Source: Kumtagia sp963829135 | Lineage (GTDB): Bacteria; Pseudomonadota; Alphaproteobacteria; Rhizobiales; Rhizobiaceae | Reading direction: 5' to 3' | Length of the DNA stretch: 64,000 nucleotides | Assembly (NCBI GenBank): GCA_963829135.1 | Contig: CAWHHO010000008.1 | Location: forward strand, 930,001-994,000 | In this document: one piece after another, positions 26,529 to 35,730 of the stretch | How the letters are laid out: the number at the start of each line of letters is the position of its first letter | Position numbering within the stretch: position 1 is the first letter of the stretch | The notes under the pieces: model-generated | Databases searched by the model: none | Seen by the model: only the letters and a program-made list of their open reading frames with translations | What the model was told of the DNA's origin: nothing | Made by a program: the position numbers and the translations under genes

Positions 26529-26937
26529 CCGCCGACCGTAGAGGCTTCTCAGCCCATAAGAGCGAGGTCCAGGAAGCCTTTCCTAGGTGATTGCAAAAAC
26601 AGGTTAGAGTTGGCGCAGCCGCGACCTTGTGTGGTCGCCGGCAATGCCTGCTTTGAGGAAATGGAAAAGTTGTGCTCTACGGTAGACATGCGGCGCATAC
26701 CGGGCGCTCATGCTGCACACTCTAAGAGGTCCGCTTCGGGCTTCATGTCAGTCGTTCTCACCACCCCGTCCATTTAGATGCCGGACACAACCATGTCGCG
26801 GACGCAGGCAGCTTTGCGCACCACAAGCAAAGCCTCCGACACTTCGCCCCGAAATCAGCGGTGAACGCGCGCCCTGAGATCGCGCGCCATTTCGCAGCCT
26901 CTTCCCAACGCCAGCAGCCGATCCGAACATGTTAAAA
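26529..26937. other. Gap with no recognisable gene
   Basis: About 410 bases between the TPR regulator and the SnoaL-like gene. It contains a diverged copy, near 26740-26770, of the 'CC-YCCATT...CGGACA' motif also found at 30120-30150 and 35280-35315. No coding sense or RNA gene is seen. Confidence 0.5.
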
Positions 26938-27435
26938 TCATTCTGGTTGAACTCGGGTCCACAGATCGTTGAACGCGATGCTATCGAAGAATGCGGATGC
27001 CTTGACGATCTTGCCGGCAGTCATATCGAGGAACCAAGCATATGTGTTGACGTAGGGCTTGCCGTCCTTCGCCGTTCCGGCCGCGTCGAACAGGATGATC
27101 ACACTACTGCCATCCGCATGCATTTCGCGGATAACCGGTTTCAGGCCGATACTCATGCGAGCCACAAACGGTTGAATGACCTCGCTCAAGAACGCCTCAC
27201 GGCCGGTGTAAGTCTTGGCCGCCGCGGAGTTGCCCGTGATGGTCCAGGTGGCGTTGTCGGCAAGCAGGTCGTATGGGCTGCCCGTTCCGGCGGCCCAAGC
27301 GTCGAAGGCGCGCTGGACTATGGCCTTGTTTTCCGCCTCACCACCGGAGTTTTGCGCAGTCGCCGGAATGACCACTGCCGTTGCAAGGCCCGCGGCCGCG
27401 ATGGCGATCAATGTGCCGAGAGACGTCATTCTCAT
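26938..27435 (-). CDS. SnoaL-like / NTF2-fold protein with signal peptide
   Basis: 165 residues. The N-terminus 'LIAIAAAGLATAVVIPATAQ' is a signal peptide with cleavage after AQ, so the protein is periplasmic. The mature part is a SnoaL/ketosteroid-isomerase-like cone ('AIVQRAFDAWAAGTGSPYDL', 'LADNATWTITGNS', 'IREMHADGSSVIILFDAAG'). Members bind small hydrophobic molecules or are simple isomerases. It follows the SDR gene by 13 bases on the same strand, forming a small operon under the upstream AraC regulator. Substrate unknown. Confidence 0.85.
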   Translation of the reverse strand: MRMTSLGTLIAIAAAGLATAVVIPATAQNSGGEAENKAIVQRAFDAWAAGTGSPYDLLADNATWTITGNSAAAKTYTGREAFLSEVIQPFVARMSIGLKPVIREMHADGSSVIILFDAAGTAKDGKPYVNTYAWFLDMTAGKIVKASAFFDSIAFNDLWTRVQPE

Positions 27436-27448
27436 CTCCTTCCTTTGC

Positions 27449-28252
27449 TCAGATCTGGTTTTCCCAGGCAGCGAGCTGGTGCGTTTTCAACATGTCCTCG
27501 ATCGCCTTCGGAACAACGTTGCGGAACTTGCCTGCGTCTGAGGGAACGATCTCGATCATTCGGTCGATCATCTCCTTCGGGTCCATCTTGCCCTCAGGCG
27601 TGGCGAAGAAGTCATCGAAGCCTTTGCGCAGGTCGGCTCGCTTGGTGAAGTTCTTCTTGTCGTCCAGCCAGCGGAAGGGATTGTCGGCCATCGTCTCGTT
27701 GTATCCGGTGTAGTAGGCGCCCGGATTGATGGTCTGGATCTTGATGCCGTAGGCAGCCAGCTCTTGCTGCAGCGCTTCGGCGATCGACTCCAGCGCATGC
27801 TTGGTCGAGACGTAGGTGCCCCAGTTTGCCGGCGTAAACAGGCCGCCCATGGAGGAGGTGAAGACGACCTTGCCCTTCTTCTTCTCGACGATCCACTTTT
27901 TCACGACGCCCTGTGTCAGGGTCAGCGGCAGGAAGACGTTGATCTCGAAATTGCGGCGCACGAGATCGACTGGAATCTCCCAGACTGGGCCGGCTTCGCC
28001 CTGGCCGGCATTGTTCCAGAGCACGTCAAAATCCCACGACTGCGCCTGGGCGATGTCGTAGGGGTCGGTGAGGTCGAGCCGCTCGACCCGCAGAGTATCA
28101 AGGCCGAGATCCTTGGCCTTCTTGCGCAGCGGCATGACCTGTGGCGAAACCTGTACGGTGGCGATGACCTTGTGGCCGTTCCCGGCCAGGCCGATGGCCG
28201 CGGCTTCGCCGAAGCCGGAGCCTGCGCCGGTGATGAGAATGGTCTTGGACAT
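27449..28252 (-). CDS. Short-chain dehydrogenase/reductase
   Basis: 267 residues, classical SDR. The NAD(P)-binding motif is 'LITGAGSGFGEAAAIGLAG', followed by 'LWNNAGQGEAG' (NNAG), catalytic Ser in 'VVFTSSMGGLFTPAN' and the YxxxK pair in 'YVSTKHALESIAEALQQEL'. Length and motifs indicate an active oxidoreductase; the substrate is not evident. It lies between the GlcG-like and SnoaL-like genes, all leftward. Confidence 0.93.
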   Translation of the reverse strand: MSKTILITGAGSGFGEAAAIGLAGNGHKVIATVQVSPQVMPLRKKAKDLGLDTLRVERLDLTDPYDIAQAQSWDFDVLWNNAGQGEAGPVWEIPVDLVRRNFEINVFLPLTLTQGVVKKWIVEKKKGKVVFTSSMGGLFTPANWGTYVSTKHALESIAEALQQELAAYGIKIQTINPGAYYTGYNETMADNPFRWLDDKKNFTKRADLRKGFDDFFATPEGKMDPKEMIDRMIEIVPSDAGKFRNVVPKAIEDMLKTHQLAAWENQI

Positions 28253-28296
28253 GGGCTGTTCCTTTCGTCTAGCCGGAGAATGTTCTGGTGAACTCG

Positions 28297-28701
28297 TCAG
28301 CGAGCGAGTGCGGCCACGGCGGCCTGGGCGATGTCGAGATCCTGCGAGACGGCTCCGCCTGAGACGCCGACGGCGCCTATCGTCGCTCCGTCAGGCCCCG
28401 CCAGCGGAATGCCGCCGGCGAAGGTCGTCAGCCCACCATTGCTGTTTTCCAGGCCCGGGGCCGGAGCACCGGGCTTGCAGTATTCCCAGACGGCTTCGCT
28501 TGTGGTCTGAAACAGCACAGCCGTTCGCGCCTTGCTGATCGACACGTCTATCGAGCCAAGCACGGCGCCATCCATGCGGCTGAAAGCCTTGAGATGGGCG
28601 CCTGCGTCGAGCACCGCGATGTTGACGGGAACGCCGATTTCGCGGGACCGGGCTTGTGCGCCTTCCAGAACTGCCTGCGCTTGGCGAGAAGTAAGTTGCA
28701 T
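28297..28701 (-). CDS. GlcG/HbpS family (DUF336) protein
   Basis: 134 residues. 'MQLTSRQAQAVLEGAQARSR', 'VNIAVLDAGAHLKAFSRMDG', 'SIDVSISKARTA' and the C-terminal 'GAVGVSGGAVSQDLDIAQAA' define the GlcG/HbpS fold. Members bind haem or cobalamin, or are encoded with oxidative catabolic genes, but have no agreed enzymatic role. No signal peptide. It precedes the SDR gene in the operon, 45 bases apart. Confidence 0.9.
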   Translation of the reverse strand: MQLTSRQAQAVLEGAQARSREIGVPVNIAVLDAGAHLKAFSRMDGAVLGSIDVSISKARTAVLFQTTSEAVWEYCKPGAPAPGLENSNGGLTTFAGGIPLAGPDGATIGAVGVSGGAVSQDLDIAQAAVAALAR

Positions 28702-28927
28702 GGGATGTGCTCCTGGGCGCGCGTCGTGCCGCGATCGGCCACAACGCCGGGGAAGCTAACCCTTGATGTACATTCGGCCAGCGCGCTCAGTGCTGTGTTT
28801 TGGATCCGAGTGCTGTCTTGAACAGCGCGCTCATGCGGCGCCTGCTCACGTTTTCGCGAGCCATCGAGTTCGCGGCGGGGCTGATCGATCGAAATGTGGT
28901 GGTGCGGGCCTCTGCCGAGGCGAATTG

Positions 28928-29887
28928 CTAGAACAGACGAGCGCGTCGCCATGCGCCAGGCGTGTTTCCGATTGCCTTAAGAAAGGCCCTTGTGAAATGA
29001 CTCTGATCTGCAAAGCCGCAACTGTGTGCGACCTCGTCGATCGGCAGCCTGGACTTCAGCAGCAGATCCTTCGCGCGATCAATGCGCTGGCCGAGCAGCC
29101 ACTGCATTGGCGTCGTGCCTGTCGTGATCTTGAAAGCGCGCGCAAAATGACTGCGGGAAAGGCTGCAGACCTGTGCAAGCTCGTCGAGACCGATCCTGCC
29201 GTCGATATGGGCGAGCAGCATTTCCTTGCTGCGCCGTTCTTGCCATGGCGCAAGCGTGCCCTTTTTTGGTTGAGTGGCCGCTATGGATGGGGCGAGCGAG
29301 GAGTGAACGCGCAGGAGGTGGGTGCAGAGCAGGTCGAGCGCTTGCTCGACGAAGAGTTGTGGGGAGGGCTCTGCATGCTCCGAACAGCGGCTCAACCAAC
29401 GGAGAACGTGGGATCCAACCGGGTCTTCCTTGGCCACGGAAGGCATGAGCTCTATTTTGCCTGCGCGGTCGAACGCCTGGCCGGCGAACGATTGCAAACG
29501 AGCATCGCTCAGCAATACGTAGGAGAGAGACGCTTCATTGTCGATGTCCCAATGGCCGTCCCACTTGGCGGGCACGATACCGACACCGCCAGGGCGCCCG
29601 GTTCCTGCAAGTCGGATAGCTCCGGTGCGCCATACGCGAGGCGACGGGGGGCCATAGTATGTCGCAATAATGTGGACGGGGAGCGCCGGAATAGCATCGT
29701 GCAATTCGGGATGCAGCCACCGTGTCGTGATCAAAGTCTCGCTTTCGGGGATCTCCGCGACCCTTGGTGGCGGCCCCGCTATCACGCCGGCACAAATTTC
29801 CAGCGCCTCGCGCTGCAGGGATGGCAGTTGTGAGACGCTGCTTGCAGCACTGGCCGAACGTTCCGGAAATTGACTACGAGACGGCAT
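28928..29887 (-). CDS. AraC-family transcriptional regulator
   Basis: 319 residues. The C-terminal ~100 residues hold two helix-turn-helix units of the AraC type ('RIGLDELAQVCSLSRSHFAR', 'TTGTTPMQWLLGQRIDRAKD', 'LPIDEVAHSCGFADQSHFTR', 'KAIGNTPGAWRR'). The N-terminal part is a poorly conserved sensor ('CAGVIAGPPPRVAEIPESE'). It lies 227 bases upstream of the GlcG/SDR/SnoaL operon in the same orientation and is the best candidate for its regulator. Effector unknown. Confidence 0.9.
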   Translation of the reverse strand: MPSRSQFPERSASAASSVSQLPSLQREALEICAGVIAGPPPRVAEIPESETLITTRWLHPELHDAIPALPVHIIATYYGPPSPRVWRTGAIRLAGTGRPGGVGIVPAKWDGHWDIDNEASLSYVLLSDARLQSFAGQAFDRAGKIELMPSVAKEDPVGSHVLRWLSRCSEHAEPSPQLFVEQALDLLCTHLLRVHSSLAPSIAATQPKKGTLAPWQERRSKEMLLAHIDGRIGLDELAQVCSLSRSHFARAFKITTGTTPMQWLLGQRIDRAKDLLLKSRLPIDEVAHSCGFADQSHFTRAFLKAIGNTPGAWRRARLF

Positions 29888-30401
29888 ATTCAGATTTGCA
29901 TCAAGCAGATTCGGGGGAAAAGGTGCTACGGAAGTTACCTTGTCGGGAGCTCAATAACATATCTCGAAGGAGAAGTTTATACTCGGGGACAGGCAGCGCC
30001 GACCTCTGATCTCGCTTTAAAAGTGCCGACGTGCAATTTCCGCGAAAGCGGTAGCTTCTCGCCGTAAAACAACATTCGATCCGTGAAAGCGAACTTCCGG
30101 ATTGCGCTTCATCTCGTCATTCCCACAGTCCCATCCATTCCCCAAAAACCGGACATCACTGTCGGTGGCGGCCACAGCGCCGGTCTAAGGTCCCGTGTCG
30201 CAGTCGAAGGAGGTGAAAAGCAGCCGTTCCGAGGCCAACGGGCAGGGCAGCGATGCGCCTCGTCGCGGTCGTTCATTGGTAGCGAGCGCGCCGCGACTTT
30301 AGTATTATCGTATTTGGGCGCCCGATCTATAAGGTACCGCTTTTCGCCGCTTCAAGGACAGCTTACTACCAATTCTATTGCTTGGAGAGACGGAGAAGTC
30401 G
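29888..30401. other. Gap ahead of the CUT1 importer operon
   Basis: About 510 bases. It should hold divergent promoters for the AraC gene and the rightward ABC operon. A diverged 'CCCATCCATT...CGGACATC' element lies at about 30120-30150. A short frame near 29870-30067 and another at 30083-30424 show no family resemblance. No operator can be assigned. Confidence 0.45.
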
Positions 30402-31472
30402 ATGGCGTCGGTCGAAATTCGTGACGTCCACAAATCCTTCGGTTCAGTCGAGATTCTTCACGGCGTGAGCATCGACATTGTCGATGGGGAGTTCGTCACG
30501 CTCGTCGGTCCGTCCGGCTGCGGCAAGTCTACATTGCTCAGGATGATCGCCGGCCTCGAAGGCATCACACGCGGCGAGATCGCGATCGGTGATCGCGTCG
30601 TCAATCATGTCGCGCCGAAAGAGCGTGACATCGCCATGGTATTCCAGAACTACGCGCTTTACCCGCACATGACCGTCGCCGAAAACATGGCCTTCTCGCT
30701 GATGCTGAAGAACGCGTCGAAAGCCGAAAGCGACGCGCGGGTCCAGCGCGCCGCCGAGATCCTCGGCCTCATCCCGCTGCTGTCGCGCTATCCTCGCCAG
30801 TTGTCCGGTGGCCAGCGCCAGCGTGTAGCCATGGGGCGGGCAATTGTGCGCGATCCCCAAGTCTTCCTCTTCGACGAGCCGCTGTCCAATCTCGACGCCA
30901 AACTTCGCGTCGCCATGCGCGCCGAGATAAAGGAACTGCATCAGCGCCTGAAGACCACCACTGTCTATGTCACGCACGACCAGATCGAGGCGATGACCAT
31001 GGCCGACAGGATCGTCGTCATGCATGACGGAAAAGTCGAACAGATCGGCCGCCCGCTCGACCTTTACGACCGCCCGGACAACCTTTTCGTCGCGAGCTTC
31101 ATCGGCTCGCCCGCGATGAACTTTCTGCGCGGCGAGATCGGCGGCGACGGCGCGCCGTCCTTCCAGGGCGGAGGCGGCATCTCCGTACCGTTGCGCGGAG
31201 CGGCCGGCGCCGCCAGGGGCTCGCCGGTCGTTCTCGGAATCCGGCCCGAACATCTCACGCTCTCCGACCAGGGCTTTCCGGTCGAGATTGTCGTCGTCGA
31301 GCCGACCGGTGCGGAAATCCAAATCATTGGCCGCACGCCGGGCGGCGAGGATATCGTCGCGAATTTCCGAGAACGGCACGAATTCGAACCGGGCGCGACG
31401 GTGCGGCTCGCCGCTGAACCCGGCCTGATCCATCTTTTCAATGGAGAAACCGGACAGCGGATAAAAAGCTGA
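30402..31472 (+). CDS. CUT1 sugar ABC transporter ATP-binding protein (UgpC/MsmK type)
   Basis: 356 residues from ATG 30402 (GGAGAAG site upstream). Walker A is 'GPSGCGKST', the Q-loop 'MVFQNYALYPHMTV', the signature 'LSGGQRQRVAMGRAIVRDP', Walker B 'VFLFDEPLSNLDAKLRV' and the H-loop 'TTVYVTHDQIEAMTMADR'. The C-terminal TOBE-type regulatory domain ('VLGIRPEHLTL', 'VVVEPTGAEIQIIGR') is complete. It is the first gene of a rightward CUT1 operon and energises the two permeases at 33026 and 33966. The open frame starts at 30378 but the extra residues are not family-like. Confidence 0.94.
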   Translation: MASVEIRDVHKSFGSVEILHGVSIDIVDGEFVTLVGPSGCGKSTLLRMIAGLEGITRGEIAIGDRVVNHVAPKERDIAMVFQNYALYPHMTVAENMAFSLMLKNASKAESDARVQRAAEILGLIPLLSRYPRQLSGGQRQRVAMGRAIVRDPQVFLFDEPLSNLDAKLRVAMRAEIKELHQRLKTTTVYVTHDQIEAMTMADRIVVMHDGKVEQIGRPLDLYDRPDNLFVASFIGSPAMNFLRGEIGGDGAPSFQGGGGISVPLRGAAGAARGSPVVLGIRPEHLTLSDQGFPVEIVVVEPTGAEIQIIGRTPGGEDIVANFRERHEFEPGATVRLAAEPGLIHLFNGETGQRIKS

Positions 31473-31516
31473 AGAACGGACGGACTGCGCCACCGAACGA
31501 GGAACCCAAGGAGGAA

Positions 31517-32848
31517 ATGACGATGAAATTTACCAGACGCGATGTGATACGCACGACTGCGGCAGCCGCCGCAGGCGCAGTGGGCAGCCGCTTTCTGAGT
31601 TCGCCTGCCTTCGCCCAGGACGCGCTGACATTCACGCCGGAACCCGGCGCGACTCTGAGGCTGCTGCGCTGGTCGCCTTTCGTGCAGGGCGACGAGGATG
31701 CGTGGCTTGCCAACACCAAGCGCTTCACCGACGCCACCGGCGTGCAGGTGCGTGTCGACAAGGAAAGCTGGGAGGACATCCGGCCCAAGGCCGCCGTCGC
31801 CGCCAATGTCGGCTCCGGCCCCGACCTGATGCTTGTCTGGTTCGACGACGCCCATCAGTATCCAGACAAATTGCTTGATGTCACAGACCTCGGCGAATAT
31901 CTCGGCAAAAAGTATGGCGGCTGGTATGACGGTCCGAAGGGCTATGCCACTCGCGACGGCAAGTTCATCGGCCTGCCGGTGGCAGCCATCGGCAACGCCA
32001 TCGTCTACCGAGACAGTTGGGTCAAAGAAGCAGGCTTCTCCGAATTCCCGAAAGACACCGCAGGCTTCCTGGAGCTCTGCAAGGCCCTGCAGAAGACAGG
32101 CCACCCGGCGGGCTTCACCCATGGCCACGGCGTCGGCGACGGTAACAACTACGCCCACTGGTTGCTGTGGAGCCACGGCGGCAAGATGGTCGACGAGAGT
32201 GGCAAGGTCGTCATCAACAGCCCCGAGACGATGAAGTCGATCGAATACGCGATGGAGCTCTACAAGACCTTTATCCCGGGTACGGAAAGCTGGCTCGACG
32301 TCAACAACAACCGCGCGTTCCTCGCCGGCGAACTCGGCGTGATCGCCAACGGCATCTCGGCTTACAGGACCGCCCAGATCAACAAGGACAATGATCCGAA
32401 GCTCGCCGAGATCGCCAAGGACATCCGGACCACCAACCTGCCGATCGGCCCTGTCGGCCAATCCGTCGAATTGCACCAGACTACGGTCGGCGTTATTTTC
32501 AACTACACACCATACCCGAACGCGGCGAAGGCCTACCTTCAGTTCATGTTCGAGGAGGCCCAGATGAAGGACTGGATCAAGGGCTCGCTCGGTTACTGCT
32601 GCCAGACGCTGAAAGGTTTCGCCAACAATCCTATCTGGTCGGAAGATCCCAACGCCGTCGCCTATTCCAAGGCCTCGGAGACGCTACGCCCGAACGGTTA
32701 TGCCGGCCCGCTTGGTTACGCATCGGCCGCCACCATGGCCGACTACGTGCTGGTCGACATGTACGCCAAGGCTGTCACCGGCCAGGCAACGCCGCAGGAG
32801 GCGATGGAGGAAGCCGAGAAGCGAGCCAACCGGTATTATCGAGTATAG
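31517..32848 (+). CDS. CUT1 sugar-binding protein (Tat signal)
   Basis: 443 residues, extracellular-solute-binding family 1. The N-terminus 'KFTRRDVIRTTAAAAAGAVG' is a twin-arginine signal, with likely cleavage after 'SPAFAQ'. The mature part has 'RLLRWSPFVQGDEDAWLANT', 'VGSGPDLMLVWFDDAHQYPD', 'GLPVAAIGNAIVYRDSWVK' and 'FLAGELGVIANGISAYR'. It binds an unidentified carbohydrate for the adjacent permeases. A GGAGGAA site precedes ATG 31517; ATG 31523 is also possible. Confidence 0.92.
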   Translation: MTMKFTRRDVIRTTAAAAAGAVGSRFLSSPAFAQDALTFTPEPGATLRLLRWSPFVQGDEDAWLANTKRFTDATGVQVRVDKESWEDIRPKAAVAANVGSGPDLMLVWFDDAHQYPDKLLDVTDLGEYLGKKYGGWYDGPKGYATRDGKFIGLPVAAIGNAIVYRDSWVKEAGFSEFPKDTAGFLELCKALQKTGHPAGFTHGHGVGDGNNYAHWLLWSHGGKMVDESGKVVINSPETMKSIEYAMELYKTFIPGTESWLDVNNNRAFLAGELGVIANGISAYRTAQINKDNDPKLAEIAKDIRTTNLPIGPVGQSVELHQTTVGVIFNYTPYPNAAKAYLQFMFEEAQMKDWIKGSLGYCCQTLKGFANNPIWSEDPNAVAYSKASETLRPNGYAGPLGYASAATMADYVLVDMYAKAVTGQATPQEAMEEAEKRANRYYRV

Positions 32849-32863
32849 GCCCTAGCCTATTTT

Positions 32864-33004
32864 CCTTCTCCCCTCAGCGAGAGAAGGTGTCGCGAGTGAC
32901 AGACGAGGACGGGCCCCTATTTCCGCAAGGACAGCGCGCCCGCGCCTCGTCTGCCTCCTGAGCCCGCCGAAGGGCTGCATCTTTTCCCCGTGAACGGGGA
33001 GAAG
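32864..33004. repeat. Two palindromic hairpins between binding-protein and permease genes
   Basis: CCTTCTC (32864-32870) pairs with GAGAAGG (32881-32887). CTTTTCCCCG (32981-32990) pairs with CGGGGAGAAG (32995-33004), apart from one G-T pair. They belong to the same CTTCTCCCC-type elements seen near 3043 and 5747 and probably tune expression of the permeases relative to the binding protein. Confidence 0.5.
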
Positions 33005-33025
33005 AAACATCATTATGAGGAGCCC

Positions 33026-33964
33026 ATGGCCTCAATATCAGTCGCCACACCACCCCGCCCGCCGCTGTCGAAGCGGCTCGCGGAAAGCCGTGGTTTCCTG
33101 TCCTTCGGCTTCATGCTGCCTGCGGCAGCGCTGCTCCTCGTTTTCCTTACCTATCCACTCGGCCTAGGCGTCTGGCTCGGCTTCACCGACGCCCGCATCG
33201 GCCGTCCCGGCATCTTCATCGGTCTGGAGAATTACGAATATCTCTGGGATGATTCCATCTTCTGGCTCTCGGTCTTCAACACGCTGCTCTACACGGTCAG
33301 CGCCTCGATCCTGAAATTTGTGCTCGGCCTCTGGCTGGCATTGCTGTTGAACGAGAACCTGCCGTTCAAGTCCTTCTTCCGCGCCGTGATCCTGCTGCCT
33401 TGGGTGGTGCCGACCGTTTTGTCGGCCATCGCCTTCTGGTGGATCTACGACTCCCAGTTTTCGATCGTTTCGTGGGCGCTCATCGAGATAGGCGTCATCG
33501 ACCATCGCATCAATTTCCTCGGGGATCCCGAGAACGCCCGTGCTTCGGTTATCGCCGCCAATGTCTGGCGCGGCATTCCGTTTGTGGCGATCACGCTGCT
33601 CGCCGGCCTGCAGACAATCCCTCAGTCGCTGTATGAGGCCGCCACGCTCGACGGCGCCAGCCGCTGGCAGCTTTTCCGCTATGTCACTCTGCCGCTGCTC
33701 ACTCCGATCATCGCCATCACCATGACGTTTTCGGTGCTCTTCACCTTTACCGATTTCCAGCTCATCTACGTGCTGACACGGGGCGGTCCGGTCAACGCCA
33801 CCCATCTGATGGCAACGCTCTCCTTCCAGCGCGGCATTTCCGGTGGCCAGCTCGGCGAGGGCGCAGCGATCGCGGTCGCCATGATCCCCTTCCTGCTTGC
33901 GGCGATCCTGTTCAGCTATTTCGGCCTGCAGCGACGCAAATGGCAGCAGGGCGGAGGCGACTGA
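33026..33964 (+). CDS. CUT1 sugar ABC transporter permease (MalF/UgpA type)
   Basis: 312 residues from ATG 33026, preceded by a GAGG site. It has six hydrophobic segments ('FGFMLPAAALLLVFLTYPLG', 'AVILLPWVVPTVLSAIAFWW') and the EAA loop 'LYEAATLDGASRWQLFRYVT' that contacts the ATPase. It forms half of the channel with the next gene, whose start is two bases after its stop. The codon at 32990 would add a repeat-encoded tail and is unlikely. Confidence 0.93.
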   Translation: MASISVATPPRPPLSKRLAESRGFLSFGFMLPAAALLLVFLTYPLGLGVWLGFTDARIGRPGIFIGLENYEYLWDDSIFWLSVFNTLLYTVSASILKFVLGLWLALLLNENLPFKSFFRAVILLPWVVPTVLSAIAFWWIYDSQFSIVSWALIEIGVIDHRINFLGDPENARASVIAANVWRGIPFVAITLLAGLQTIPQSLYEAATLDGASRWQLFRYVTLPLLTPIIAITMTFSVLFTFTDFQLIYVLTRGGPVNATHLMATLSFQRGISGGQLGEGAAIAVAMIPFLLAAILFSYFGLQRRKWQQGGGD

Positions 33965-33965
33965 C

Positions 33966-34859
33966 ATGGCTGTCACCGACTCCACGACACAAGTCTCCGG
34001 CGACGATGGGGGCATGGGCTACCTGCAGAGCCTGCCGCGGCGCGTTGTTACCATCTACCTGCCGCTACTGGTTTTCGTCATCGTGCTGCTTTTCCCGTTC
34101 TACTGGATGGCCATTACTTCTGTGAAGCCGAACGAGCAGATGACCAATTTCAATGATTTCAGCCCGTTCTGGGTGATCGGCCCGACGCTTGAGCATTTCC
34201 GCTATCTGCTCTTCGAAACCTCGTATCCGGGCTGGCTTTGGAACACGGTTCTCATCTCGACGGCGTCAACCGCGCTGTCGCTCTTCGCCGCCGTCTTTGC
34301 CGCCTACGCCATCGAGCGGCTGCGTTTCTCCGGTTCGCGCCAAGTTGGCCTGGCGATCTTCCTCGCCTATCTCGTGCCGCCCTCGATCCTCTTCATCCCG
34401 CTTTCGGTGATGGTGTTTAGTCTCGGCCTCTACGACACGCCCTTTGCGTTAATCCTCACCTATCCGACCTTCCTCGTGCCCTTCTGTACATGGTTGCTAA
34501 TGGGGTATTTCCGCTCCATACCCTTCGAGCTTGAGGAATGCGCGCTGATAGACGGCGCCAGCCGCTGGCAGATCCTGACCAAAATCATCCTGCCGCTGTC
34601 AGTGCCCGGCCTGATCTCTGCAGGTATCTTTGCCTTCACGCTTTCCTGGAACGAATTCATCTACGCACTGACTTTCATTCAGTCCTCCGAGAACAAAACC
34701 GTTCCGGTTGGCGTGCTTACCGAACTCGTCCGCTCCGATGTGTATGAGTGGGGCGCGCTAATGGCCGGCGCACTGATCGGCTCGCTGCCGGTCGTGATCC
34801 TCTACTCGTTTTTCGTCGAGCACTACGTCTCGTCGATGACCGGCGCGGTGAAGGAGTAG
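33966..34859 (+). CDS. CUT1 sugar ABC transporter permease (MalG/UgpE type)
   Basis: 297 residues from ATG 33966, two bases after the stop of the partner permease. It has six membrane segments ('IYLPLLVFVIVLLFPFYWMA', 'YLVPPSILFIPLSVMVFSLG') and the EAA loop 'LEECALIDGASRWQILTKII'. It completes the CUT1 channel. No enzyme gene follows, so the operon gives no clue to the sugar. No terminator hairpin was seen within the next 100 bases. Confidence 0.93.
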   Translation: MAVTDSTTQVSGDDGGMGYLQSLPRRVVTIYLPLLVFVIVLLFPFYWMAITSVKPNEQMTNFNDFSPFWVIGPTLEHFRYLLFETSYPGWLWNTVLISTASTALSLFAAVFAAYAIERLRFSGSRQVGLAIFLAYLVPPSILFIPLSVMVFSLGLYDTPFALILTYPTFLVPFCTWLLMGYFRSIPFELEECALIDGASRWQILTKIILPLSVPGLISAGIFAFTLSWNEFIYALTFIQSSENKTVPVGVLTELVRSDVYEWGALMAGALIGSLPVVILYSFFVEHYVSSMTGAVKE

Positions 34860-35393
34860 CACGAAAATGATGTCAGCCGATGGGGTACCGATACGCTGTA
34901 GCCTCATTGAACGGAGCTGCTGCGAAGAGGACAATGTTCCCTGAAAGCGGCACGACGTTGATTCGCATCCGAATGAATGCCAACGTTTACTATTGGCCAG
35001 ATCAGGTCGATGGTCCTAAGGAGCCTAGGTCGCTTTTGACGATGCAAACCTCGAAGCTGACATTCAGCGTGGGTGCCCCAATGAGAGCGGTATGTGTCTG
35101 TCAAGTCGCGCTCCATAGAATATGGAGCTAAGCTAATGTTTTTGTTACTATAACTCGGGCCGTATGGCGTCGTGTCGGCGGCGTCCGTCCTCGCCGTGAC
35201 GACGCGCCAGGTCAGCGTCTCTTGAGGACGTTCGCGGTCACGGCGCGTCTTCTTTGCGCCTCATGGCAGCCATTTCAACGGTCCCACCCATTCACTTAAA
35301 GCGGACATCGGGTCAGCGTCGTGCCCTGAGCGTTCACGTGCCGCGGTTGGTTGCCTCGCACCAACGCGAAGATAGGCGGAATGGCGGAACCGA
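34860..35393. other. Gap between the CUT1 operon and the cbb3 cluster
   Basis: About 530 bases between convergent operons. A diverged 'CCCACCCATTC...AAAGCGGACATCGG' element lies at about 35280-35315. Short frames here show no family similarity. No RNA gene is seen. Confidence 0.5.
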
Positions 35394-35525
35394 TTACAAG
35401 AATAGTGTGGCCACGGCTACCAAAGCGATGGCAAGGGCACATAGGCTCGGCACCAAAACCCCCACTCCGGAAGCGAGCGACAGACCGGCGACCCAATCAA
35501 ATCTTCTATCCGATGTCTGGCGCAT
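35394..35525 (-). CDS. Small membrane protein downstream of ccoS (43 aa)
   Basis: ATG 35525 to TAA 35394, 43 residues: a polar start 'MRQTSDRRFDW' then an almost unbroken hydrophobic stretch ('VAGLSLASGVGVLVPSLCAL', 'AIALVAVATLFL') long enough for one or two membrane spans. A strong GGGAGGG site lies eight bases upstream, and the gene begins 19 bases after the ccoS stop on the same strand. I recognise no family. Position suggests a small accessory of cbb3 oxidase assembly, but this is inference from context only. Confidence 0.5.
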   Translation of the reverse strand: MRQTSDRRFDWVAGLSLASGVGVLVPSLCALAIALVAVATLFL

Positions 35526-35544
35526 CAAAAATTCCCTCCCGATT

Positions 35545-35730
35545 TCAAGACCTAGGATGGCGAGTGGTCAAATCCGGCAACGGAGCGTCGGCCGCCTCGT
35601 TGAGAAGCACGCGCTCGGCTGCTCCGTCCAGGTCCTCCAGTTGACCGCTTTTCATCGACCAGAGAAAAGCGATAAGCCCAACTAGACCCATACCGAGCGC
35701 TACCGGGACCAGCCAGGCGAGCAGGCTCAT
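35545..35730 (-). CDS. ccoS: cbb3-type cytochrome oxidase assembly protein CcoS
   Basis: 61 residues with one N-terminal membrane span ('LVPVALGMGLVGLIAFLWSM') and the family pattern 'SGQLEDLDGAAERVLL'. CcoS (FixS) is needed for cofactor insertion into cbb3 oxidase. The start overlaps the ccoI stop by four bases, the standard arrangement. Last recognised member of the cluster. Confidence 0.93.
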   Translation of the reverse strand: MSLLAWLVPVALGMGLVGLIAFLWSMKSGQLEDLDGAAERVLLNEAADAPLPDLTTRHPRS

